A stretch of DNA of 64,000 nt, taken from assembly GCF_024586915.1 (NCBI RefSeq), contig NZ_JANBVS010000008.1:62001-126000 (forward strand), read 5' to 3'. Positions within the stretch are counted from its first letter, which is position 1, and every line of letters starts with the position of its first letter. The stretch comes from Bradyrhizobium sp. SRS-191 (GTDB taxonomy: Bacteria > Pseudomonadota > Alphaproteobacteria > Rhizobiales > Xanthobacteraceae). This document shows positions 1-7,705 of this stretch, one piece after another. Both the position numbers and the translations under genes were made by a program. The notes beneath the pieces are model-generated. The model was not told the DNA's origin. It searched no databases and saw only the letters and a program-made list of their open reading frames with translations.

Positions 1-303
1 ATGGACATGGCGGCGACGATCCTGATCTGTACCCCCATCTTCCTGCCGATCGCGATGAAGGCCGGTATGGACCCCGTGCAGTTCGGCATGCTGATGCTGA
101 TCAACTGCGCGCTCGGCCTCAACACCCCGCCGGTCGGCACCACGCAATTTGTCGGCTGCGCCATCGGCGGCATCTCGGTCGGCGCCGTCATGCGCACGAT
201 CCTGCCGTTCTACGCCGCGCTGATCGCAGCACTGATGTTCGTGACCTACGTCCCGGCGTTCTCACTCTGGCTGCCGCGGCTGCTGATGGGGTACAAGGGA
301 TAG
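1..303 (+). CDS. TRAP transporter large permease, C-terminal fragment
   Basis: This is the last 100 residues of a DctM-type large membrane subunit of a tripartite ATP-independent periplasmic (TRAP) transporter, which imports organic acids with a substrate-binding protein and a small permease. The fragment carries the family's C-terminal signature NCALGLNTPPVGTTQF (residues 35-50) and two or three hydrophobic helices, and ends in a short polar tail. The reading frame is open at the window edge, so the true start lies upstream; the methionine at base 1 is unlikely to be the start because DctM proteins are about 420-440 residues long. The binding protein and small permease would be expected upstream, outside the window. 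Substrate cannot be told. Confidence 0.85.
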   Translation: MDMAATILICTPIFLPIAMKAGMDPVQFGMLMLINCALGLNTPPVGTTQFVGCAIGGISVGAVMRTILPFYAALIAALMFVTYVPAFSLWLPRLLMGYKG

Positions 304-388
304 ATCGAGAGAGGTCGCTGGTTTTGTTGGCCGGCCCCGGCCAGCAAACCGCGCCTGCCATGGTTTGCTGACAACATTTGCTGACATC

Positions 389-542
389 GTAGGGTGGGCA
401 AAGGCGCGCCTGACAGCGAGATGGTTACGCAGTCTCGCGCGCGCCGTGCCCACCGCCTCGCGCCGAGATCAAGATGGTGGGCACGACGCACCATCAACAG
501 CGCAAGCCGTGATATCTCGCGACGCGCCTTTGCCCACCCTAC
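389..542. repeat. Inverted repeat of the GTGGGCA family, copy 1
   Basis: A perfect 20 bp inverted repeat (389-408 against 523-542, beginning GTAGGGTGGGCAAAGG) encloses a second 10 bp inverted pair (445-454, CGTGCCCACC, against 476-485). Related elements occur at 11874-11961 and, degenerate, near 24103-24214. The nested palindromes would fold into a cruciform or RNA hairpin. The rest of the gap from 304 to 704 holds no gene that I can support; overlapping open frames there are GC-rich noise. Confidence 0.7.
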
Positions 543-704
543 GGCCTGCCAGCCCCCCTCCGCTGTCGTCCCGGACAAGCCTGCCGACGCAACGCGTCGG
601 CGGGCGCGGCTCCGGGACCCATGGCCACCGGCTGTCATGAGGCGCGCGGAACGTGCCGCCTGCCCATTGCGTACATCAGGGGCTCGGAGCCCGCGCCTCG
701 ACGG

Positions 705-1910
705 TCACTTCACGCAGGACCGCGCGACGATGCCGATCTTGCGGCGGTCGCCGGCAAGATCGAATTCCAGCCCCATCGCGGTCTCCGAGTCGACCTTGCC
801 GATCCGATCATAGTCGATCTCGATTCGCTTGGCCGCCTCCAGGTCTGCCATCGTCGCGCCGACGATCTGCCCCGTCGTCTGCGGGCCGAGCGGGCTCGCG
901 TCCAGCGCGACCAGCTTGAACGGATAGCTGCGCCTGCCGTGATCGCTGACCAGGAACACCTGGCGCTCCGTCATGATGTCCCGCATCGTCTGCTCGAACG
1001 TCCCGCTATCGTATTTCCAGTTCGGAATCATCGCGAGATGGACGATCGAGGCGTCGCCGCGGCAATACAGGCGCAGGCGGAAGTTCACGAACAGGGACCG
1101 GTTGAAGATTTCGACATAGGCGCCGCCGCCGCCGAACGGCTCGACAGTCATCGGACTCGCGTATTTCCAGCTGATCTCGATGCCGAGATCGACGACCTCC
1201 TGCCGCGTCAGCCATCGGACCTTCCCCCGCGTCGAGGCGGCCAGAGCGAGCAGTCTCGGACTGGCATCCATGCGCAGGACGTAGTCGATCAGGCTCCCCA
1301 TCATCGCCTGGTCGGCAGCCCGGACGGGCTCGCTCGCGGTCCTGGCCTTGGGCTCCTTGCTCGGCTCGGGGTCGAGCAGCTGCCTTAAGCCGAGCTCGCC
1401 CCCTTCGGCATGCCGCCTGACGCCGCCGAGGAACGCCAGCACGCAGGCCGATGCACAATGACCGGGATCCCAGCCGCCTTCGATGGTGTTGATGAATCTG
1501 CCGTCCGCATCGAGCGTCCCGGAGGTCTTGCCGACCCGGCTGTGCAGGTTCTCCTCGCGGATCATCTCGCCAAGCCGCATCGCAGCCGTGAGGTCGCCGC
1601 CGGGCGAGTTGAACCTGATGTCATATCCATCCCTCCCCTTGGCGAGAAACTGCCGAAACACTTCCGGCGTATCGCGCTGGATGGTGCCCTCGGCCGCGAT
1701 CCACGAGCAGCCGTTGCAATTGCCGGTATCGCCGGCGTTGAAGAACTGCATCGGCTTGGAGGCATCGTAGTTGAACGTCTCATCTGCGGCTGAGGGCTGC
1801 GGGCCCAGTGCGGCGATAATGCCGAGCAGGACGGGCGCCACCAGGCGGAGAGACGAGCGGCGGTCCGCAGCCGCAAGGTGCTTTGCGCTGGTGTAGATCA
1901 TGAACGACAT
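705..1910 (-). CDS. Exported protein with a ClpP/crotonase-like fold (COG3904-like)
   Basis: A 401-residue protein from the chosen ATG. Residues 1-42 form a signal peptide ending near PSAADE, so the product is probably periplasmic. The mature part has the hallmarks of Clp-type serine peptidase folds found in predicted periplasmic proteins: NSPGGD at 101-106, and CASAC at 152-156, whose serine (154) sits where the catalytic serine lies in ClpP and SppA. A cysteine pair CNGC (65-68) could form a disulfide. The frame stays open upstream to a TTG at 2162; I prefer 1910 because it places the signal peptide at the N-terminus. ATGs at 2009 and 1901 are alternatives. Peptidase activity is inferred from fold motifs, not shown. 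Confidence 0.7.
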   Translation of the reverse strand: MSFMIYTSAKHLAAADRRSSLRLVAPVLLGIIAALGPQPSAADETFNYDASKPMQFFNAGDTGNCNGCSWIAAEGTIQRDTPEVFRQFLAKGRDGYDIRFNSPGGDLTAAMRLGEMIREENLHSRVGKTSGTLDADGRFINTIEGGWDPGHCASACVLAFLGGVRRHAEGGELGLRQLLDPEPSKEPKARTASEPVRAADQAMMGSLIDYVLRMDASPRLLALAASTRGKVRWLTRQEVVDLGIEISWKYASPMTVEPFGGGGAYVEIFNRSLFVNFRLRLYCRGDASIVHLAMIPNWKYDSGTFEQTMRDIMTERQVFLVSDHGRRSYPFKLVALDASPLGPQTTGQIVGATMADLEAAKRIEIDYDRIGKVDSETAMGLEFDLAGDRRKIGIVARSCVK

Positions 1911-2256
1911 GGATCGTGTCCGTGACGACGAAAAGGGAACGGAATCGACGGCCGGAGCCGAGGCAATGGCAGGAATGTGCGAGAGGCGGCGGATGGCAAA
2001 ATCTTGCATGACGTCGCCCGCTGCAGTGCTGAACGAAGCCGGTGCAGCGAGCAGGAGAATGCTACCGCCAGCAATCACAGATCGCAAGCGCGCCCCTCTA
2101 CCCCTGAGCCCTACGCACGCCGCCGGCACGACTGCCAGGGCCGGCTCGATCGACACCGACAAATATTCAGACGACTATCCGGAGCAGGACCGGGCCCAGC
2201 CGCAGCGCGGCGTCTTGGTCGATTGCACCGGCACGGCCGAGTGAAAGGAGCTTGCA
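1911..2256. other. Intergenic stretch between divergent genes
   Basis: No independent gene supported. The minus-strand frame of the preceding gene continues to 2162 and encodes a second hydrophobic stretch (SILLLAAPASF), so a longer N-terminus for that gene cannot be excluded. The stretch must also hold the promoter of the dehydrogenase at 2257, which has the Shine-Dalgarno AAGGAG six bases before its ATG. Confidence 0.5.
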
Positions 2257-3141
2257 ATGGTGGCGATCGGATTCATCGGTTTGGGCGTGATGGGCGAGCC
2301 GATCTGCCGCAATCTGGCACGGAAGTCCGGCGCGACGGTGTACGGCTTCGATCGTGCGGACGCGCAGCTGGAGCGGCTCGCCGCGGTCGGCGTCATCAGG
2401 GCCGCATCGCTCGCGGAGCTGGCGCGCGAGGCAGATGTGATCTTCATGGCGTTGCCGAGCGGCAAGCATGTCCAGGCCGTGTGCGACGGCGATAACGGCC
2501 TGCTCCGCCACGTCGAGGCGCGTCACACCATCGTCGACCTCGGCACCTCGCCGGTGCAGGCCAGCCGGGAGTTGGCCGCGCGTTTCGCGGCCAAGGGCGC
2601 CGCCTTCGCCGATGCGCCGATCGCCCGCACCCGGCAGGCCGCCGAGGACGGCACGCTGAGCGTGATGGTCGGAGCCGACGCGGCGACGTTCGACCGGCTG
2701 CGGCCGCTGATCGGGACGTTCGCCACCGACATCACCCATTGCGGCGGCGTGGGCGCCGGCCAGGTCGTGAAGATCCTCAACAACATGGTGCTGATGCAGA
2801 CCGTGGTCGCGCTCGGCGAGGCGCTGGAGACCGCCAAGCGCGCCGGCCTCGATCCCCAGCTGCTGTTCGAGACGCTCGCTAAGGGCTCCGCCGACAGCTT
2901 CGCGTTGCGCAACCACGGCATGAAGGCGATGCTGCCCGACACATATCCCGAGCGCGCCTTCTCGACCGAATATGCGCGCAAGGACATCGGCTATGCGCTG
3001 GATCTCGCCAGGTCGGTCCAGATCGATCTGCCGGGCGCGGAGCTTGCCGACCGACGGCTCGGCGAGGCGATCGCGGCGGGCTATGGCGATCTGTATTGGC
3101 CGGTGCTGGCCCGCGTGATCGCGGCGTCACGGACGGAGTGA
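2257..3141 (+). CDS. NAD(P)-dependent oxidoreductase, 3-hydroxyisobutyrate dehydrogenase family
   Basis: A 294-residue cytosolic enzyme of the beta-hydroxyacid dehydrogenase family (3-hydroxyisobutyrate, tartronate-semialdehyde and related dehydrogenases). The N-terminal Rossmann motif GLGVMG is at residues 8-13. The conserved lysine of the catalytic helix is K172 in GAGQVVKILNN, the family's typical context. Length matches the family. The usual substrate-loop motif DAPVSGG is replaced by DAPIARTR (119-126), so the substrate may differ from hydroxyisobutyrate and I do not assign a gene symbol. A strong ribosome-binding site precedes the ATG. The neighbours give no pathway context. Confidence 0.85.
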   Translation: MVAIGFIGLGVMGEPICRNLARKSGATVYGFDRADAQLERLAAVGVIRAASLAELAREADVIFMALPSGKHVQAVCDGDNGLLRHVEARHTIVDLGTSPVQASRELAARFAAKGAAFADAPIARTRQAAEDGTLSVMVGADAATFDRLRPLIGTFATDITHCGGVGAGQVVKILNNMVLMQTVVALGEALETAKRAGLDPQLLFETLAKGSADSFALRNHGMKAMLPDTYPERAFSTEYARKDIGYALDLARSVQIDLPGAELADRRLGEAIAAGYGDLYWPVLARVIAASRTE

Positions 3142-3225
3142 GCAGGACATCGGGCTTTCATGGTTGGCCCCTTCCGGAAATGCGCGAACTTCTTGTGACA
3201 GAGCCATCGGTGGCTAGAATTGCGC

Positions 3226-3636
3226 ATGTTTACAAATGTGAACACCTTGCTCGGAGCCGAGATGATCCGCGATGGCGGGTCTCTTGCCGTGTCGTTCTGC
3301 GACGAACGTAACGCGGAGTGGATCGTTTTCTTGCCGCTTCGCTCGATCGATCACGGAGATCGAATGGAGAGACTCGGCTTCGATGAACCCTTGCTGATCG
3401 ACGCATCCCCTGAAAACCGTCCGGCAGACAGCCCAGGCATTCAGTATAGCAAGCTGTCTGGGCTCAGTCAGACTTTGAGCTGGGTCGAGGCTCAAGCCTT
3501 GGCCTTGGAGTTAGCCGCACGTTCGGCTGAGTTAGATCAGCGGGCAGCGGAATACCTGACGATGCTGTGCTTTGCCATCAATCGGCAAGGCGAGTTGCCG
3601 CCAAGCATGGATCGTTTTCTTAGAAATGGAAGGTAG
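3226..3636 (+). CDS. Hypothetical protein, 136 aa
   Basis: An open frame of 136 codons from ATG 3226 (a TTG at 3220 would add two residues). The product has no signal peptide or membrane segment. It reads as a small alpha/beta protein with a C-terminal helix rich in leucine, glutamate and alanine (LSWVEAQALALELAARSAEL). I do not recognise the family. Base composition is somewhat lower in GC than the flanking dehydrogenase, and the gene sits next to a repeat cluster, so it could be a recent arrival. Confidence 0.5.
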   Translation: MFTNVNTLLGAEMIRDGGSLAVSFCDERNAEWIVFLPLRSIDHGDRMERLGFDEPLLIDASPENRPADSPGIQYSKLSGLSQTLSWVEAQALALELAARSAELDQRAAEYLTMLCFAINRQGELPPSMDRFLRNGR

Positions 3637-3755
3637 CAGCGGCGACACTGCAAGCGGCTCAGAACGTGCCGCTTGCATTATCAGGATATCACACAGTATG
3701 GGATCCCGCGTTCGTGAGAACGACACAGTTGGCTGCAGGTGAGCAAGCTGCCCTC

Positions 3756-3844
3756 CACCGTCATTGCGAGGAGCGAAGCGACGAAGCAATCCAGGGCGGC
3801 GCCCGGAGCCCTGGATTGCTTCGCTTCGCTCGCAATGACGGTGG
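3756..3844. repeat. Palindromic CATTGCGAG repeat, copy 1
   Basis: Inverted repeat with arms CACCGTCATTGCGAG and CTCGCAATGACGGTG at the ends and a second complementary pair (GAAGCAATCCAGGG against CCCTGGATTGCTTC) inside, giving one long hairpin. A second copy with the same core lies at 30108-30184. This is a common extragenic palindrome of Bradyrhizobium-type genomes. Confidence 0.8.
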
Positions 3845-4068
3845 AGTTGTCCGCATGGCTTCCATGCGCAAATTGCCCGTCGTGCCAGTCTGTCGCAGCA
3901 TTTCCCCTTGCACCGTCGGGCAAATCAGCTGCACATTTCCGCGCGTCCCTGCTGCCACATGAGGGGCGTGTCGCGACCGTCACGAGACGTTGGCAGTGGG
4001 ATGCGATGGGCGTGTGTCGGCGCAGCGTGACGTAGTTCACGCGGACGAACGATCGATGCACGCACGGT

Positions 4069-4324
4069 CAAGTCGCGCGGTCCTGATATCCCGATGCTGA
4101 TATCAAGCTTGCGACGTCGCTGACGCGACGCGCAGGGGATGGTGGCCAGCAAGCCGGCGCACCAGGGAGAACGCGAAGCAGCCGTTAAAACCGTTGCGCA
4201 GGGAAGGCCGGATGATCCGGCGCGTACCTGTGGTTCCTGCCGCCAGCATTTTCTTATCGCTGGCGGGCCATGGGTGCGACCGGCACCCGGCCTTCCCTGC
4301 GCCCTCTGTTGATAGAGGGCGGTG
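4069..4324 (+). repeat. Structured dispersed repeat with conserved stems, copy 1
   Basis: About 250 bp, shared with a second copy at 38665-38916 in the same orientation. Stems visible here: TGATATC (4084-4090) with GATATCA (4099-4105); a 16 bp outer stem (4196-4211 with 4287-4302); an inner stem CCGCCAGC (4240-4247) with GCTGGCGG (4259-4266); and a terminal CCCTCT...AGAGGG hairpin (about 4302-4320). Single-stranded parts such as GGCGCACCAGGGAGA and GGGCCATGGGTGCG are conserved between copies. The minus strand holds an open frame here, of a kind often annotated as a hypothetical protein in this genus, but the conservation pattern is that of a structured nucleic acid rather than a protein. Confidence 0.75.
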
Positions 4325-4420
4325 AGTTTCAGCACAGCTCGGGCACGTCATGTCGCGAGGACGAGAGCGCACGCATTCAATTCTGTCGCGGAGGCAACGC
4401 TGCGCACGCCAACCTCCGCC

Positions 4421-4537
4421 GTCGTCCCTGCGAACGCAGGGACCCATAACCACAGGGTGCAGTTGTATTGCGTGGGACTGGCCGCCTGCCTGTTTCAGAC
4501 ATCTCGCGGTATGGGTCCCTGCGTTCGCAGGGACGAC
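4421..4537. repeat. Long inverted repeat, CCCTGCGAACGCAGGG type
   Basis: A perfect 26 bp inverted repeat (4421-4446 with 4512-4537). Each arm itself contains the short palindrome CCCTGCGAACGCAGGG, so each arm can also form its own hairpin. The 65 bp between the arms shows no gene. Confidence 0.8.
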
Positions 4538-4732
4538 ACCTGTTGTTTGGCGGCCACCCTGGCCTTTCAGGCCGGCTCCCAAAGATTAAAGGGTGCCAAC
4601 CGAAGATCTGCGGCGAACGCCAGCGAAACGCGAAGCGTGTCGTCCGACGTCAACAGATTCAGCCATGTCCGAGGAAAATGAAAACCCGAGCCTCAGCTCG
4701 GCGGCGCCACGCGAAGCTCGAAGAGCGAAGCG

Positions 4733-4749
4733 TGGTGCCCAGGAAAGGA
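4733..4749. other. attL core (17 bp copy of the tRNA-Leu 3' end)
   Basis: Identical to 10586-10602. The match stops at 4750 (T here, C in the tRNA) and at 4732, which defines the 17 bp core. No other part of a tRNA is present at this site. Confidence 0.8.
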
Positions 4750-4812
4750 TTGGGCTGCCATCGAGATTGCGCGTTGATTTTGCAGACGAATTTCGACCGC
4801 CGGTGTCTCTGT

Positions 4813-4832
4813 GTGTACCAGCGCCGTGTACC
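4813..4832. other. Putative integrase arm-type sites, left end
   Basis: Two direct copies of GTGTACC start at 4813 and 4826, a 13 bp period, 64 bp inside the attL core. The right end of the element has the same pair with the same 13 bp period, 66 bp inside attR. The arrangement resembles integrase arm-binding sites; binding is inferred. Confidence 0.6.
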
Positions 4833-5063
4833 GTGTCAACAGCAGCTGCACGTGAGCGTGGCTTCGAGCGCTACGACCGCGATGGCTTCTACATCTACCC
4901 CGCGAAGAAGTAGGCCCCAGGGGCCGTCTCTGGCGGGTGGACTGGCTGTCCCATCGGGTAGAAATTAAATCTGCGGTAGCGCGGCCAAGGCCCTGTTGTC
5001 CTCAACCGGACAGCCAGGCCCTGCTCCAGGGCAGCGGATTGAACGGTGGGCGCTCGGTCTGAG

Positions 5064-5264
5064 CTATGAAACCGTGCGGTAGGTGAAGTGCTGCGGGCAG
5101 GCGATAGGATGGACCACACCCAGGTCCCTCCGCATGCGGCAGAAACCCGGCTGCTCGGCTGGCCCGACCAAATGGAAGCCCATCGCGGACGCATATCCTT
5201 TCCAATCATCGAATGCGGCAAACTCGATCACGGAATTGGTCCGGAGCTGATCTATCGTCGTCAT
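5064..5264 (-). CDS. Small hypothetical protein, 66 aa
   Basis: The ATG at 5264 is preceded by AGAAGGGG about seven bases upstream, a good ribosome-binding site. The soluble product begins MTTIDQLRTNSVIEFAAFDD and has no recognisable motif or membrane segment. I do not recognise it. It lies in the otherwise gene-poor left part of the tRNA-Leu element; a neighbouring minus-strand frame (4895-5221) overlaps it and looks less protein-like. Confidence 0.4.
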   Translation of the reverse strand: MTTIDQLRTNSVIEFAAFDDWKGYASAMGFHLVGPAEQPGFCRMRRDLGVVHPIACPQHFTYRTVS

Positions 5265-5915
5265 GGGTCACCCCTTCTGGAACTCCGACAACATGGTCAC
5301 CGGTCAATTCCCGCGCAAGTGGGGAGACTGGTTCGGCCTCAATCGATGGTGGGTGATCCCTGCTGATAGCCATGGTCTGCCGGGCGATGCGACCACAAGG
5401 ACTGGGCAGCTTAGCTTACTCGGGCCGAGACCCACCGCTGCCCCTGCCGGCCTGGGAGAGTCCGTGAGCGGCCTTTTGGTCACCCCTGTTGGCCGGAGCC
5501 GCGTTGCGATTTATCGCCTGTACGGAGCCCCCAGGGCGGCCAGTCGGCCAATAACTGCTACGCGGCCGCGAGCGGCGATGCTGCGTCTTCGGCCAATTGA
5601 ACTGCGAACGGGTTCGCAGGAGCACAACGAGCCCAGCACAACCCTGACCAATAGGTTGCACTACTGCATATGCGCTCCGGGGTTTATACCTATAGTGAGA
5701 CTGAAGTGCGGATAGGGTGGCAGTGAAGGATCGGTCTAGTGGTTCTGACACGAGCCTACGTCATGATCCTCGATCAAGAGCCAATCCCTAGGGGATGACC
5801 GGGGACTCTCCGCACAGGGTCTTCGTAGGTTGGGAGATCACCTCGTACCTAATGCAGCGCCAAGGCTGGTGCCCCGGCGCACTATGGCAGTTGGCGCAGA
5901 GCGGCCTTACGAACC
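5265..5915. other. Gene-poor stretch inside the integrative element
   Basis: No gene that I can support. Open frames exist on both strands but they encode proline-, arginine- and serine-rich sequences without motifs or convincing starts. This may be decayed cargo of the element. Confidence 0.5.
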
Positions 5916-6095
5916 CTAGTCCTTCCGGTTCTGTATCCGACGATACACCGGTTCGTGTTCCAGCCACTCCATTTGGTCTGCCATATCGTTCCAACACTGG
6001 GCGGCATGGCGGTAGTAGAACGCGATCAAGGCATCAGCCCCGGCCGCTTTGGCGCAACATTCCGTAGCTTTGGCCCGCATCTCGTCTGATCGCAT
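5916..6095 (-). CDS. Small helical hypothetical protein, 59 aa
   Basis: The product begins MRSDEMRAKATECCAKAAGA and is predicted to be two short helices with the pattern ECxxKA...YYRHAAQCWNDMADQME. This resembles the many 50-80 residue alpha-helical hypothetical proteins of bradyrhizobia whose sequence runs AxECxxKAxxAxD...FxxMAxxWxxLAxQ. Function unknown. A GTG at 6134 would add 13 residues and an ATG at 6080 would remove five; no strong ribosome-binding site settles the start. Confidence 0.45.
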   Translation of the reverse strand: MRSDEMRAKATECCAKAAGADALIAFYYRHAAQCWNDMADQMEWLEHEPVYRRIQNRKD

Positions 6096-6452
6096 TCCCG
6101 AAGATCGCAGGAAGGCGCATGCCGATGCATTCACCTATGCAATGCGCGTGTACGCACCACACCCGCACGTCCCCCCCCCCAAAAGCGACCGGATATTTTG
6201 ACGGAAATCTCTGAAGGGGCACATCTACTGCAAAATGAGGCCGCCATCCCCCGTACCGGGCCGGCCGCGATTGCGTGTACCTCGTGCGGGTGTGGTGCTT
6301 TTCGAATGTGCCCCGCACCGTCGCGGGCCCGGGCGATCTGCCGACCTCGGCTGCTGCCTTAACCAAGATGCTGGCGCCCTGATCAGGCGGGAACGTCTAC
6401 GGCGCCGCCGGCCTAGGCAGAACGTACTAGCGATCTGTCGCTTTGCGGCCGG
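6096..6452. other. Non-coding stretch with a C10 run
   Basis: No gene supported. A run of ten C residues lies at 6171-6180, upstream of the small minus-strand gene ending at 5916. The region between it and 6452 has no recognisable feature. Confidence 0.5.
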
Positions 6453-6887
6453 TCATAAGCCTCCCATGATCCTGACGAGCAGGCTCACGATACGATCCGA
6501 TAGCCTGCCCGCGTCCTCGTCGGAGATTTCGCGTGGCGTGTAGCCGCTGGCATCGCTCAGGGGCTTCGCGGTCAAGGCACGGACCACGTCGGCTAGTTCG
6601 GCACGTAGCTCCGCAGGGACCTCATCATTCGGGTTCTCAAGGATCACGAGCGGCAAGGCGGCAAAGGTTAGCCGCTCTTGAATGGTCCCCACCCCCGTTA
6701 GCGACCGGATGGCCTCGTAAAGCTTCTGCTTGGCGTACACGGCAACCTCTTGATTCGTAGTGGTGCTAAATTCCCATAACGGCGACGCGTCCGCCACGCA
6801 CCGGGCCGACTCGCCGTCCGTTAGGGTATAGCTATACGGACAGCGAGAGATCGGCCCGGGCGGACGTCCGCTAGGGTTGACATCCAT
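6453..6887 (-). CDS. Hypothetical protein of the integrative element, 144 aa
   Basis: The frame runs from ATG 6887. The first 45-50 residues are irregular (proline-, serine- and cysteine-rich), while the rest (from about EVAVYAKQKLYEAI) is a compact helical sequence with charged and leucine-rich segments and no known motif. The first part overlaps the res-like repeats at 6816-6895, so the true start may be further in, for example the GTG in EVAVYAK. It is divergent from the serine recombinase gene at 6939, 51 bp away, so both could share a control region. Not recognised. Confidence 0.5.
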   Translation of the reverse strand: MDVNPSGRPPGPISRCPYSYTLTDGESARCVADASPLWEFSTTTNQEVAVYAKQKLYEAIRSLTGVGTIQERLTFAALPLVILENPNDEVPAELRAELADVVRALTAKPLSDASGYTPREISDEDAGRLSDRIVSLLVRIMGGL

Positions 6888-6911
6888 CAACGGACGCCAT
6901 ATTCAACGGAC
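6816..6911. other. Putative res site of the serine recombinase
   Basis: Two inverted-repeat subsites, 6816-6841 and 6866-6895. Both begin GTCCGYTAGGGT, both end ACGGAC, and the first has a TATAGCTATA centre. A further half-site pair CAACGGAC lies at 6888-6895 and 6904-6911. They sit directly upstream of the serine recombinase start (6939). Size, spacing and position match resolution sites of resolvase-family enzymes; the assignment is inferred. Confidence 0.5.
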
Positions 6912-6938
6912 ACAATCCCAACGTACAGAGGTCCGCCC

Positions 6939-7580
6939 GTGGCCACCGTTCTCTACTCCCGCGTCTCCACCAAAGATCAGACGCTCGAACACCAACGCCT
7001 CCAGGCCGAAGCCGCGGGCTTCAAGATCGATCTGGAGGTCGCGGACCATGGCGTGTCTGGCGTGAGCACCCGCCTTGCCGAGCGCCCCGAGGGCAAGCGC
7101 CTGTTCGACATCCTCCGGGCGGGTGACACGCTCGTGGTGCGCTGGGTGGACCGGCTGGGCAGGAATTACAACGACGTCAGCGACGCCATCCGCGAGTTCA
7201 TGCGCAGGGGCGTCATCGTCCGCACCGTCATCAACAATATGACGTTCGACGGGGCGACCAAGGACCCTATCCAGATGGCCGTCAGGGACGCGCTGATAGC
7301 CTTCATGGCAGCGACGGCGGAAGCCCAGGCCGAAGCCACAAAGGAAGCCAGGCGCAACGGCATTGAGTTTGCGAGGCGCCCAGATGCACCGGAGCGGAAG
7401 TACCTTGGACGCAAGCCAAGCTTCACTCGTCAGCAGTTCCAGACGGTCTGCGACATGCTCGAATTGGACAGGGGCATAAGCGAGATCGCCACCGCCACCG
7501 GTCTGACACGCCAGACGGTCTACCGCATCAAGGCGGACCGGAGCGCGGCGGAGGCCGCCTTGGCAAGCTGGGCCGCTTAG
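6939..7580 (+). CDS. Serine recombinase (resolvase/invertase family)
   Basis: A 213-residue site-specific recombinase. The resolvase catalytic domain starts YSRVSTKDQ, putting the nucleophile at S10; the conserved arginines are R72 and R75 in WVDRLGR. A long helix (about residues 100-130) leads to a C-terminal helix-turn-helix (about 170-200, GISEIATATGLTRQTVYRI) that would bind the res subsites. Start is GTG, with AGAGG about eight bases upstream. The short form without a large C-terminal domain fits a resolvase or invertase rather than a large serine integrase. It could resolve multimers of the circular element or invert a segment. Directly upstream are the matching inverted repeats. Confidence 0.9.
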   Translation: MATVLYSRVSTKDQTLEHQRLQAEAAGFKIDLEVADHGVSGVSTRLAERPEGKRLFDILRAGDTLVVRWVDRLGRNYNDVSDAIREFMRRGVIVRTVINNMTFDGATKDPIQMAVRDALIAFMAATAEAQAEATKEARRNGIEFARRPDAPERKYLGRKPSFTRQQFQTVCDMLELDRGISEIATATGLTRQTVYRIKADRSAAEAALASWAA

Positions 7581-7705
7581 GTCGTCAGCCTTAGGTGCAT
7601 CGGCCCGCCCCCATCAGTGTTTTTGCGTCTGCTCACTGGGTGACGTAATGGGGCGTTTACTTTTGCTAAACCATGATCGACGACGACGCGACACAGGTGA
7701 TTTGA

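Noticed and set aside
4103..4582. A 159-codon minus-strand frame over the structured repeat, of a kind often annotated as a hypothetical protein
   Set aside because: The two genomic copies vary by paired changes in stems, and the reading frame is not kept across the copies.
3640..4740. CRISPR-like array from the dense repeats left of attL
   Set aside because: The repeats belong to different families, are not regularly spaced, and no cas genes are present.
4665..4913. Possible small gene MSEENENPSL... spanning the attL core
   Set aside because: It would be formed across the insertion junction and includes the integrase arm sites; no ribosome-binding site and no family features.
6171..6180. 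Run of ten C residues as a phase-variable promoter or coding tract
   Set aside because: It is not inside a supported gene, and only a small uncertain gene lies downstream; a single sequence cannot show variation.
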